A stretch of DNA of 64,000 nucleotides, taken from assembly GCF_029962835.1 (NCBI RefSeq), contig NC_080578.1:50771001-50835000 (forward strand), written 5' to 3'. Below the pieces are notes generated by a model. The model ran no database searches. It was not told the DNA's origin and worked only from the letters and a program-made list of their open reading frames with translations. Source of the stretch: Magnolia sinica. Taxonomy: Eukaryota; Streptophyta; Magnoliopsida; Magnoliales; Magnoliaceae. Positions 34,241 to 45,162 of this stretch are shown here, piece by piece. The first letter of the stretch is position 1. Each line of letters begins with the position of its first letter. The translations under genes and the position numbers were made by a program.

Positions 34241-34750
34241 GAAACTTAGTGTGCCGACGAGGTGGTAGCCCCAGAATCTCCTGGAACACATCTGGAAAAC
34301 CATAAATGACCAGCAGCTGGTCGATACACAAAGCGACTGACTCCTCAACGGCGCACGATAACAGGTAAGAAAGATGTTCTCCTTTAGGCTTGACAACAAA
34401 CTGGAACTCTGGCACGCCGGGTATACAGAACGTGACTATCCTCGTGGAGCAGTCTAGTATGGTGTGGTACTCGGTGAGCCAATCCATGCCCAGGATAACA
34501 TCAAAATCGGACATCGACAATACGAATAGGTCCGCAGGCAAAAAGATATTCTCAATCAGAATGGGGCAAGATGAGTAAAATCGGTCTAATATTGCAGTCT
34601 TCCTTAAGGGTGTCGATACTGACAACCCCTCACGAGCAGACTCCATCTGCAACCCAGTCGATTGAAGGAAATTAGCAGCCACAAAGGAATGCGATGCACC
34701 AGAGTCAAACAATACACGTGCAATGCATGCAAAAATAGGGAGAGTGCCCT
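34240..34750 (-). pseudogene. Gypsy-2 aspartic protease
   Basis: Catalytic motif VLFDSGASHSFVAANF near 34712, then FVLSMSDFDVILGMDWL, the second conserved block of plant gypsy retropepsins. It continues in frame towards RT through FPDVFQEILGLPPRR. The active-site D-S-G is intact. Same phase as gag and the start of RT, as expected for a gag-pol fusion. Confidence 0.92.
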
Positions 34751-35978
34751 TGACAACCCCTCCTGATGACTGAGGGTCCTACTGTGTGGCAAAAAATCTG
34801 CCTTAGGTCTGCTGGTGAGGTGCAGGTCTCCTCTAAGGTCTCTGCTGATGCTACTGCTATGGCGGCCTGAGATGCTGCCTCTGCTACTATGGGGGAGGCC
34901 CTAGAGGATGTTGTTGTGGTCACTGCTGCTGCTGTGGTGGCTGTTGTGGAGGCTGATGCGGTGTCCTCGGCTGCTGCCGCTACGGATGGGGACACTCGTG
35001 CACGCGATGTCCTGTCCTACCGCACCTAAAGCAAGTACCAGTAAATGGTCCCGATGGTGGTGCTGGGGGTACTGTCGATGCTCGGAACACTAGGCGGGTC
35101 GTGCGTCGGTGCTGTAAACGATGCTGCTGATGCTGGGAACTACCAGAGGGTGCCTTCCTTTTCTAATCTCCTCTCTGGTCACGGGCTCTCTGCAAACTGG
35201 CCCAATCTGACTCATAAATCTGTGCCCTCTCCGCGATCTGGTCAAATGTCGGAAGCAGGTGTCCGATCACACGACTCCTGAGGGCAGGACGCAAACAGTT
35301 CTCAAAACGGCAGGCCTTCCGCCCCTCATCATCAACAAGGTACATCGCGAACCTCGACAGCCCGATGAAATGTGCCTCATACTGGGACATCGTCATGTCC
35401 CCCTGGACCAGAGTCTCAAACTCTAGTGCACGCTGCTGTCACACATGCTCGAGAAAGAACTTCTAGTCAAACCAGTCCACAAAGTCCTCCTAGGTCCACT
35501 CAAAATCGGCCACTACCGATCGGGCTACAGATGCCCACCATTGTTGAGCCTCACCGTGGAAAAGGAATACAGCTAATGGGACTCGCTGCTGGGTCGTACA
35601 TCTCATGGTGTCAAATATCTTCTCCACCTCGGAGCACCATATCTCTGCTGCAGTAGGGTCTGGCTCACCCCGGAAACGCGGGGGATCGTGCTGTCAGAAG
35701 TCCTTGAGAAGGGCGCTCACACGCTTCTGCTCGGCCTCTGCTGGTGTAACAGTGGGACGCCTGCTCTGCCCCTGAAGAATAGCGGTCATCGCCTGAAGCA
35801 TCTGCTGCACCTGGGTGGCACTCACGGGTATGGTCGGATTCGCACCGGTCTCAGGTAAGGGAGTGGCATCCTCGGGCTGAAAAATAGGGATATCCAGTGG
35901 TGGAGCGGGAGTCGCAGGTGGTGGAGCGGGAGTCGCGGGTGGTGGAGCGGGATTCGCTCGGGTCGATCTTCTAGCCAT
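34751..35978 (-). pseudogene. Gypsy-2 gag
   Basis: Starts at ATG 35978 (MARRSTRANPAPP) with a Pro-rich repeat PPPATPAP, then QVQQMLQAMTAIL. The gag core has PPRFRGEPDP, FLFHGEAQQWW, MTMSQYEAHFIGLSRFA and FENCLRPALRSRV. An intact zinc knuckle CFRCGRTGHRVHEC lies at 35033-34992, followed by a Gln/Pro-rich tail with stops. All in one phase with protease; about ten in-frame stops, several at former CAG or TGG codons. Confidence 0.92.
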
Positions 35979-36143
35979 TACGTCCTATAGGAAGGAACAA
36001 GGGCCTATCAGCCTTGAGAATTCTCGAAGGCATATATGTTAAGGGTCTAGGTCGAGAAATCGCTAAGTTATTCGGACTCGAAACCTTTTCACCCCAAGTT
36101 CATAGAAGATATGTGATGTGATCCTTAGGTATTCCCAAGTTAC

Positions 36144-36156
36144 GCTCTAATACCAA
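36144..36156 (-). other. Gypsy-2 primer-binding site (tRNA-Met)
   Basis: Minus strand TTGGTATTAGAGC, four nt from the LTR end; one change from the usual TTGGTATCAGAGC. Confidence 0.9.
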
Positions 36157-36160
36157 CTTC

Positions 36161-39100
36161 TATCATGCCCCAAACTCATAAAATGGGCTCATAAAATTTT
36201 CGATCGCCGAATCTGGTGCCGATAGCTTCCATAGTGCCCCATTCTTAGATTCTGGCACTCACATGCCAGATTCCGATCCTGGGATCCTACAAGGAGGATT
36301 TTCAGTATGATTTTTTTTATAATGGAGCATAACCAACTCACAAAACAACATCACCACATATCCACTATATCAAAAACTTTAACTACAATGCAGAAAGGGA
36401 AATACAGGGTGATCAAAAAGCTCCAAAATAAACTGATGCGCACTCCTGCCTCAACGCTACTGCTGTCCAATGACACCTGCATGCAACGGTCGTGCATAAG
36501 CTTACAAAAGCTTAGAGGGTGGTGTAAGTGTGTGCGCAAGGCAAGTGTCAAGTGTACAATATCAGAATAATGCAGAAATATACAGAAAGTCCATGAATGC
36601 TATCAGTTGTACCAAAACTATGTGATGCAAGGCATGAATGCTATCGGCCATACCAAAGCCATGCGATGCGAGGCCTATGCAGCGAAATGTCATATGTGAG
36701 ATGTAAAGCAAGCGTGCCAATACTCATCAAGTACACATATCAGTACAGTTCCTCTTTGGATATCACTGGGGTCTAATACACCTCACACTGATTGCCTCCT
36801 CCCTAGTTGCACAGTCAAGCAAGTGGAAGAGACCACACTATCCGCATGACCAGTAGTCTGCCAATACCTACCCGGCTCATCAATAGCGGACTCATTTACG
36901 AGCTGGTCAAACTCAGCCTAACTTATAGCCCCCTCACTCGGGCAGATAAGGCCACACTCCCTTACAACCGACCACGACACAGTGGGAGACGCGACCTACT
37001 GGTATTCGGCACTCGGGCGCTTGTGTACTCACTCGGTCTAGACGTTGGAGCATCTCTTGGTACCAAAAAGGTTCTATAATTTTTACCCAAGGACATCCTA
37101 AGTACCCACAATACTAGAGCCAATATTTCTAGTATCCCATATGACCATCCACGATGTGCCTATGGAGGCCACGACCCTGATGTCGCTAGGGCGTGCAGTG
37201 AATCGCGACACAATGCGAAATGCATGAGTCACACCGTCAGTCATGGAGCAATCTCGCGCGTACCACGCGTTCATGTGGGGCACTCCATCTCATAAAGAGT
37301 CCCATAAATGTCTCAGCCCAACGGCTTATGCAATGATCAAACATTCCTTATATCAAGCATACATATGATGCGTATGGGCATGAATCATGGAGATATACTA
37401 AGCATGTTACAAAGTGATGAACCATCAACAAATATGGGCCTACCAATGGGCCCTAGGTAGAGTTATAATGTGGACATTTAACCAACATTATTCTTACAAC
37501 GTGGACGTAAAACCAACATTGCTCCCAAGGCATGGCCCGCCATAAAATATCATTACCCAAACCATAGGGAGTCACACATTGCAATGGACCTATATACATC
37601 TTATTAGGCCTCGACCTATAGGCAATGATACATCAAATGGGCCGCCTAATATGAGCCTTATATAAATCAAGTGGGCCGCATCAATGGGCCATAACTCATG
37701 GGCCTTAAATACAACACAATGGGCCTTATAACATGGGTCTTATATTCATATCAAGGTGGGCCTCAACAACGGCCACAAATACATCGAATGGGCCTAATCA
37801 CATGGGCCTTATGTACATCAGATGGGCCACACCAATTGGGCCCCATGTCTATACTCAAGTGGACCCCAACAACGTGCCATAATACATTAAGATGGGCCTA
37901 ATCTTATGGCATTATATTTATACCAAAGTGGGGTCCACTTGGACTATAGATCTATCTTATTTTTAGTCTCAAGCCTATAAAAAGAGCTTTCAAAATGGTT
38001 GGACAGTTGTATGCAACACAAGCATCATGGTGGGGGGTCCACATGAAGGCCCACCACCATATATATTTATGTATAATATAATATATAATTTATATACAGT
38101 ATATATATACAATATTATATATAATATAATATTATATATGTATACATACACATATATATATATATATATATACGCACACAGACACACACACGAGCACACA
38201 CACCGGGGTTTCCACCGTCCGCCTGGACGGTATGAAGAAAACACATACATTATAGTGGGCTCCATCATCCGCCTGACGGTGGGAGAATGAACACATACAT
38301 CACTGTGGGTCCCATGTGGGGCCCACCATAATGGTTATTTGCAATCCAATCTGTCCATGAGGTCACGCAGACGTGGACGCTAAAGAAAAACAAATTTCAT
38401 CTTGATCCAAAACTTATGTGGACCCAAAAATGGGTTTCAATGGCAAACAGTTCAACCCCACTGTTTCCTCTGATGTGGGCCACCTGAGTCTTAGATGTGG
38501 TTGAAATTTAGAGGGAGTCCACTGATGGAGGTGGCCCACCGTATGAATGGGTTGGATGGCAAATATACATTAGGGTGGGGCCCACGGCAGGGGTCGTGGG
38601 TCACTGCTGTCCGCCCGCCTGCCTGGCACGCTGTCAGTGCCTCTGACACAGCTGCAGCAGCAATGCTGCTATTGTTTTATTTATTATTTTTTGGAAAACC
38701 AGATTTACCACGGTTTTTCATACGTGGGGCCCGCTTAAGCTGAATCCACCCCAGCCACTGGATTCCATGGCCCAATACTGTCCTAAGGAGTCCAATATCC
38801 AGTATGATTTAGCTCAAGGTGGGTCCTACTCCATTTTTAACGGTAAAAATCAATACTTTCTATGCTATGGCCCACCAGAAAAATCGAATTAACATCATTT
38901 TTTAGCTCAACGCCTAAAATGAGCCATGGAAGGGAATGTACGGAGTGGATTGAATACTTACATCATGGTGGGACCTACACAAGCGGACCACCCCAAAATC
39001 TTCTGAACCAAGCTAATATTTGTGTTTTTCCCAATCCACGTCCACGTAACACATACATTCAAGATGGGCCCGGCTTAGGTGGCCACCACATGGAGGATGG

Positions 39101-40264
39101 TGTGGGTACACCACATATAAGATGGGCCCCACTTATAAATGGCTTGGGTAAAAGTCATGCCTCATGGTGGGGTCCATTCGGGTGGGCCGCAAGGCCACAT
39201 CATCACATACAATAGGAACAAAGAAAATAAAAGAGAGAGGGGGAGAGAGAAAGAGTGGGACACACGTGTGATGGAGGGACCCCAACACTACGGGCCCTCC
39301 TTTTATTCAATCATACATCAAGTGGGTCCCAATACATGTGGGCCCACTAAAATAAAATCAACGGTGGAGATCCTTTCTCCACCAAATGTAAGGTCTAGAT
39401 GATCTCTTTTCATGTATGGAAAATAAACATCATGATAGGGTCCATGGAGAATGACCCCATCATGGAATGATCATGAGCATCAAGGTGTGCCATCAGCCAC
39501 ACCTAGGGTCCAAAGTGAGATCCATACCATCAATCGGTAGGCCTCACTTGGCCCATCATCAAAAACATCAAAAATCTATCCTAATAAGCACCCACTGTCG
39601 ATCTTCTTGGTCCGTTGGAAAGCTGATCTCCTTGTGCTTCACTTTGATAGAGGGAGATGAGAAGTGGATGGCTTAGAAGAAGGATTTTTAGGATGGAAAG
39701 GTGGGCCACCAAAAAATTATTTTTTCTCTCCATGGGAAGGCTTGGACTTGAGCCTCTTCTCTTGCTTGGGAAAAGTGATGAGAAATGAGAGAGAGAGAGA
39801 GAGAGAGGGTTGTAAGGAGAGAGAGTGTAGCTTAGGTGGACCATGATTACTTGTAAGGGAGGGTGGCTAGCAATAAATGTTTGTAAGAAGGCAACGGGGT
39901 AGGGTGGCTATAGCTAGGGTAGGGTGGCTATAGGTAGGGTGATGTCATCCATCACCCTCATGATTACCTAGAGATTGGTGCCACATGGGATGGGTGGGTC
40001 CCGCAATATGCGGTCCATGGCCATTATAATGCGCGGTCCACATCTTATGATTTAAGTGTTGGGTTGTTGCACGAGACGCGACGTTGGAACCGTGGCGATG
40101 GTGCACTTGTAATGGTACATGGCTCAGATTAAGCTGACTCAAATCTACAGGATATGGCTTAGGATCGCGCGCAAATGTTGATTATAGGTCACAGGTTGCT
40201 GAAATTCGACGGGAAGGATCGCGGCAGTCGACGAAACAGTACAAACTAGGATACGTGTCTTACA
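36161..40264 (-). repeat. Gypsy-2 5' LTR, full length
   Basis: About 4.1 kb, minus-strand start TGTAAGACACG at 40264, end near 36161 (mutated terminus). Contains the TGGGCC array (37430-37920), a compound microsatellite (38058-38203), a (GA)n tract on the plus strand at 39788-39808 and a short tandem repeat GTAGGGTGGCTATAG at 39898-39940. No coding sequence. Confidence 0.9.
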
Positions 40265-40269
40265 AGAAC
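40265..40269. repeat. Gypsy-2 target-site duplication, right
   Basis: AGAAC, identical to 28264-28268. Confidence 0.88.
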
Positions 40270-40716
40270 TGTTCAGCGAGTTTGGCCCGAAATCTTAAAA
40301 TTCTCAATTCTATCGAAGTGTCTTCAATATGTTCTTCGATACTATCTAACAGTCTTTGATAGAATCGAACTCTATTTTGGTAGTTTTTCATAATTAGACT
40401 TTTCTGGTCCCGTAATCTATTTTCATGATGATTTTCAAGATTCCTTTTCTTCACTTCAAGTCTTCGATTCTCATCCTTCATAACTAGGTTTCCTTGGATC
40501 TTTGGCATGTGAATTCTTCAATCTTGGTCTCCTAAGATCCATCCCTTGCCTTGGTGATCGTTGAGCATCAAATTCATACTTTTAGCACCTTTTCCAATCC
40601 ATGCTCTTAAATTCACCTTGCAACACAAAAATGATTAAAATAGGACATTAAGCATTATCATGTTTATAATATCAAGATATAAATGATGGATAATATGCAA
40701 CATTTGACCCTCAATA
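40270..40716 (-). repeat. Athila-G LTR, 5' part
   Basis: Minus strand starts TATTGAGGGTCAAATGTTGC at 40716, matching the LTR starts at 43176 and 57749 (TGTTGAG.GTCA.ATATT.C) with G to A in the first dinucleotide. Includes the second half of the TTCGAT dyad array at about 40300-40375. Confidence 0.85.
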
Positions 40717-41246
40717 GTAGGCTGAATGCAGGGTTCGGCTGGCTGGATTAACCTAAAATTTGAAGAAATGCATTGCTGAAAACTTGACTAAACAAAACTT
40801 CGAGCTGCCTAACTGTCAAGTTTAGTTGGTCGAACTCAAAGGCCTGGCCGAAATTGCATCAGAAAAGTCAAACATTATTGTAAACTTGCCCGAATTTTGT
40901 TGGGTTAGCTAAATTTGGTTAGGTTGGTCAAACCAGAAGTTGTGCTGGCCAAACTTTAGTGTTTTTACATTATGTATATTATATTTAGAAGCCATGCTCT
41001 ATAAACACATAAGCAAGGGTCATTCTAGGGTTATATCACCTAATGGTTAAGATTTATGAGTACTTCAATCTTGAACCATCCAATATCTTTAAGGCTTGAG
41101 ATGTTGAGTTGATCTTGAGATGTTAAACCTATATTTAAGTTATCTTCATGAATTGCCAAATAATACTAAGTGTACTTGTGATCCATCCAGAACTTGCTCT
41201 ATGAAATTTGACAACTCTAAGTGTGCTTCAAATATAAGCACTTACA
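40717..41246 (-). repeat. LTR-F1: copia LTR fragment
   Basis: Minus-strand start TGTAAGTGC at 41246, the same start as the SIRE-type copia LTRs. Aligns with LTR-F2 over its first part. Contains TTTGGC/GCCAAA-type words near 40730-40960. Cut on the left by the Athila-G LTR at 40716. Confidence 0.8.
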
Positions 41247-41315
41247 CAAAGAACTTGAACATTACAACACCACCTTAAATCGTATATCAACATTAGTGCT
41301 GAGTGTAAGGCTCTA

Positions 41316-41713
41316 CCAGCCCGCTCCGAAGCAATTTTGAAAAATATGCTACACTGGACTCATGAACAAAAGTTCAACCAAAAAATGTTGCAAACACTAA
41401 TGCATTCACACCACTACCTCTTTGTTGACCTGGCTAAGACTAATCAGCTCTACCCACTCTGCGAGTAGCTAGAGAATACTAAGCTAGTCGCATTCGTGGA
41501 GGCCAAGATACCTCTCTATCAGGGGCATGCTGAGATTAGCAAGGATGAAAAGAGATCATCCAAATTAGAAAATACGAACATCGACCGCCAATTGGCCTAT
41601 ATCGAGTGCACCTTAGCTAAGCTCGCAGGCTAACAAGTCTCTTGGACCGAGAGATGAAATTTAGAGGACGCAAAGGCCAAAGCTGCTAAAAGCTTTGAAC
41701 ACATTAAGTGGGC
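41316..41713 (+). pseudogene. Unidentified coiled-coil-like coding remnant
   Basis: One plus-strand frame with four stops over about 130 codons: ILKNMLHWTHEQKFNQKML, LFVDLAKTNQLYPLCE, VAFVEAKIPLYQGHAEISKD, RQLAYIECTLAKLAG, NLEDAKAKAAKSFEHIKWAKW. It is Lys/Glu/Ala-rich with long helical potential. It resembles the coiled-coil C-terminal part of some plant gag or plant-mobile-domain proteins, but I do not recognise a family with certainty. The upstream part is cut off by LTR-F1. It may be the last trace of an older element. Confidence 0.45.
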
Positions 41714-41939
41714 TAAATGGTAGTCCTATCATCCGGCCCCTTCTCTTCTCCCTGTTATCTTTTCCCTCATCTTCTACCTTCCATGAAGTATTTTGTAACT
41801 ATTAGCTCATTTTTTGCCCAGCACGAGTGGAGTGTCAGCGTGCCAGAATTATGATTATGGCTTTAATTAAAATTGAACAACTATGACCATGAGTGCCAAA
41901 GTAGGAAGACACAGGGTATGACAAAGTCTAAAAAGATAT

Positions 41940-41944
41940 GTCAC
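41940..41944. repeat. LTR-F2 target-site duplication, left
   Basis: GTCAC, repeated at 53286-53290. Confidence 0.85.
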
Positions 41945-43170
41945 TGAAAGGATGAGCTATAGATGTCCTACAGGGGGGTGAATAGGACAATACAAAATAT
42001 TTCAATATAATGAGGAATAATAAAACAATTACTCTTAATTGCTTAGAGTATTGAAATCTTGATTCTAAATAGTCCGTAAGACAACCTTCACCTAAAAGTT
42101 TTAGGCAGGACATTCTTATTTCACGACATCTTTGAGATCAAAATATCAAACTTAGAAAGGAACAATCAATCACAAGGAAAGCAATAAAGAAATAATCAAT
42201 CACCACCAATACACAAGGAGTTATACTGGTTCGGTACTTAACCCCACACCTACTCCAGTCCCAAAATTAATACCCACCTAATTTTGACTTTCACTATTTC
42301 AAGGCTTTCACAAGTTCACCTTAACAGCCTTATATAGTTCTTGTGATTTGCTATCATTAAAAAAAAAAAAACCCACTTTGTGATTTTCATGGGCTATCAC
42401 AACAAAATCAGCTTTGTGATTTTCACGGGCTCACTACAAAACAACCCAGTAAGATTTTCGAGCTATCTCAGAAAAACTCGAAAGTGATAAAAGTAAAAAC
42501 AATACTTATCTTCAGATGTCGATTCGAAGACGTAACTGTAGCTTGATTGCAGTAATATTCTTTCTTGGGATATTTAATGAAGCCGTATATGTGTTCAACC
42601 GAAAAGGAATATAGGGTTATAATGTATTTTCAAAGTAATAAATAAAAACCCTAATGTTATATATTCAATTCTTTAATTTCTCAAGTAGAATATAGACTAC
42701 TTTATTAAAAATTGATTAAAACTAACTTGAGAAAGAGAATAGAATAAGCTAAAATAAATATCAGAATTACCGCACAAATAGCTTAAGAAGGCCCTGACTT
42801 TCTCTCTATGTTTGAGGATATTGCTCACAATTTTTTGGTGTTAAAATAAATGAGAGAAGGCCTATATTTATAACTAAACGATTTGGAAATTCGGCTGGCC
42901 TGATTTTCGGTTTGGCTGGCAGAATTCCAATGGCACTCGGATTTCATGGGATAAGATCTTTTAAAAATTTGGCTCGCCCAAGCTAAAATTCGACTAGCCA
43001 AACACAGGGTTCAGCTCATCGAATCTTTTAAAGATCGAAAATCTAACCCTTGATGGAAACTTTACTAAACACACTCGAGTTGGCCAAACCCAAGGTTAGG
43101 CTAGCAGAACTTGACACGAAAAAATCATATATTGTTGTATACTTACCGGAATTGTGTTGGGTTGCCTAAA

Positions 43171-43175
43171 GGTAC
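43171..43175. repeat. Athila-1 target-site duplication, left
   Basis: GGTAC; the right copy at 52973-52977 is GGTAG (one difference). Confidence 0.7.
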
Positions 43176-44562
43176 TGTTGAGGGTCATATATTGCATATT
43201 GGACCCCATCTATTACTTGGTTTTATGAACATGATAATGCTTAATGTTCTATTTTAATCATGTTTGTGTTGTAAGGTGAATTTAAGAGCTTGGACTAAAA
43301 AGGATGTTAAAAGCATGAATTTAACACTCAAGAATCACATAAGCCAAGATTGGATCTGATGAAACCAAGAATAAAGAATGCACATACTGTAGATCCAAGA
43401 AAATTAAGTCAAGAATGAAGAAAATTGGAGTTTTGAAGTGAAATTCGACCATCTTTGACTAGTCCTGCCTCCGGCTCGACCAGTCTTACATACGCTCAAC
43501 CAGTCCTGGCCTCAGCTCAACTAGTCCTAGCTACACACGACCAGTCCTGGACTCTGCTCGATCAGTCGAAGGTGTCTCGACTCGAACTTTAGCATGTAAA
43601 ACTTCTAAATCTTCATATTGCTTGACCAGTTGAAGGAGACCCTCGACCGGTCGAGGACGACCCACAAACGGTCGAGGTTGACCCACGACTAGTCGAGGGT
43701 TATGCAAAACTTGTGCGGACTATGTGGGGCAAAAGTGTGGAGAAGTCGTCACCAAGAGTATTTTTTTTCTTCCTTTTCCTTAGTTGTATTGATGCTTTTC
43801 TTAAGAGATTCTAGTTCAATCATGTCTATGGTTGGCTAAACCTCTTAGATAGAGCTAAGAGGTGAAGCTTGTAACGTGATGGGATGTTTCTATTACTTTA
43901 ATTCATATTTATATTGAACTCTCTTCGATTCTAGTTTGATTATGAGGAATACATTCAATTTTTAATGGTTTGTTGTGACTCAAATTACAATTGATCTGCG
44001 ATAGCCTTGAGTATGTTCTTTTCATGTATTTAGATCGTAAAATTAGGAAATCCTGTTGTTTGCCATCATCCCTTGGGCATGGTTGGATGATGGAACCCTC
44101 CCTAACTTTCACAAATCTCTCAGATTGGTTGTGGGATTATTAAATCTTGTTGTTTGCCTTATCTCCTGGGCATGGTTTTGGGATGGAATCACTTCCAATT
44201 CTCACACCTCTCATCCATTGAGAACTAGGTCAAAGGAAGTTCAGATTTGATTTTACTGAGATATCTTCCAATTGGATAAGATGGGACTCTGATGCCAATC
44301 ATCTGACTTGAATCAAGCATAGATCTCCCTAATCTCTACAAGTGGATCCTTGGAAACCCTACTTTCCCACCTTTGAATTTACATGTTTTAGTTAAATAAT
44401 TCACAATTACACTCTTGATCAATTCGGATTTAGATAAACATCTTCTTCTAGTTCTAGTTCTAGTTGCTCTCAGAAGACACACGAGATTAGTCCTTGTGGA
44501 TTCGATCTCGGTCTCACCGAGATTATTACTACATCGCGACCCTACACTTGGGGTTGTGAACA
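43176..44562 (+). repeat. Athila-1 5' LTR
   Basis: Starts TGTTGAGGGTCA and ends TTGTGAACA; 1387 bp. Compared with the 3' LTR it has about 43 extra bp in the dyad array and lacks about 107 bp, including the TATA box, at about 43717-43722. Confidence 0.92.
43446..43690 (+). promoter_or_regulatory. U3 dyad array of Athila-1 5' LTR
   Basis: About ten monomers of the type CTCGACCAGTCGAG, including a perfect palindrome CTCGACCGGTCGAG at 43642-43655. The same word is arrayed in the unrelated copia LTRs. Confidence 0.85.
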
Positions 44563-44568
44563 AGTTTT

Positions 44569-44586
44569 TGGCACTGTTGTCGGGGA
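44569..44586 (+). other. Athila-1 primer-binding site (tRNA-Asp)
   Basis: TGGCACTGTTGTCGGGGA, close to the TGGCGCCGTTGCCGGGGA that pairs with tRNA-Asp in Athila elements; the differences are transitions. Confidence 0.88.
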
Positions 44587-45162
44587 CTAACGGTTGCGTT
44601 TTCTGAGATTAACTAGTTCTAGAATTAGTTTAAGATTAGGGTTTTTCTATTTTCTATTTTTAGATTAGGGTTTATTTTTTTCTTTTAGGAATTTTCTAAT
44701 TCTAGGATTTCTTTTATTTTTAAAAACTTACTTTCTAATTTTAGGTTTAAAACTTTCCTAATTAGTTTTTAGAAACTTTCTATTTTCTGTTTTTAGAAAC
44801 TTTCCTTTTTCATTTTTAGAAACTAGTTTACTTTCTATTTTTATTTTTAGGAATTTTCTAATTTTAGAATTTCTGTTTTTAGAAACTGACTTATTTTATT
44901 TTGTTTTACATAATTTTAATTTGGATCTTCTAATTTGGTAACTTCTTTCCAACTCCCTCTCTCTTTATATTTCTAGACTTCTATTTCCTTTCTCTCTTTT
45001 AGGTTTAGGTTAAAATTTAAAATTGTGGGCTAAGAGTGTTTCATGCCCAAGTGGGTCCGTGACAACACTTAATGTCATTTGAGTGAAGGAGGATTGGTTG
45101 AGGTGTTATCTAACCATCACGGGAATAAACACCACTCGAGATCCTAAAAATGAATTGAAGTA
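44587..45162 (+). other. Athila-1 leader
   Basis: T-rich untranslated leader with repeated words TTTCTATTTTTAG and TAGAAACTTTC at 44630-44900. No ORF. A similar leader follows the Athila-2 primer site. Confidence 0.7.

Larger units (their letters stand above)
28269..40264 (-). mobile_element. Gypsy-2: Tekay-like Ty3/gypsy element
   Basis: Minus strand: 5' LTR 40264-36161 starting TGTAAGACACG, primer site, gag, protease, RT, RNase H, integrase, then a 3' LTR truncated at its start (31626-28269). TSD AGAAC on both sides. It inserted into the dyad array of the Athila-G LTR. Gag-pol order and the integrase C-terminus are those of Tekay/Del-type chromoviruses. Confidence 0.93.
41247..41944 (+). 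other. Older sequence between LTR-F1 and LTR-F2 with orphan coding remnant
   Basis: Contains the degenerate coding remnant at 41316-41713 and about 230 nt of downstream non-coding sequence. It would be contiguous with 53291-53753 once LTR-F2 and Athila-1 are removed. Confidence 0.6.

Noticed and set aside
43446..43690. Regularly repeated palindromes considered as a CRISPR array
   Set aside because: Eukaryotic LTR context, degenerate repeats, irregular short spacers, no cas genes.
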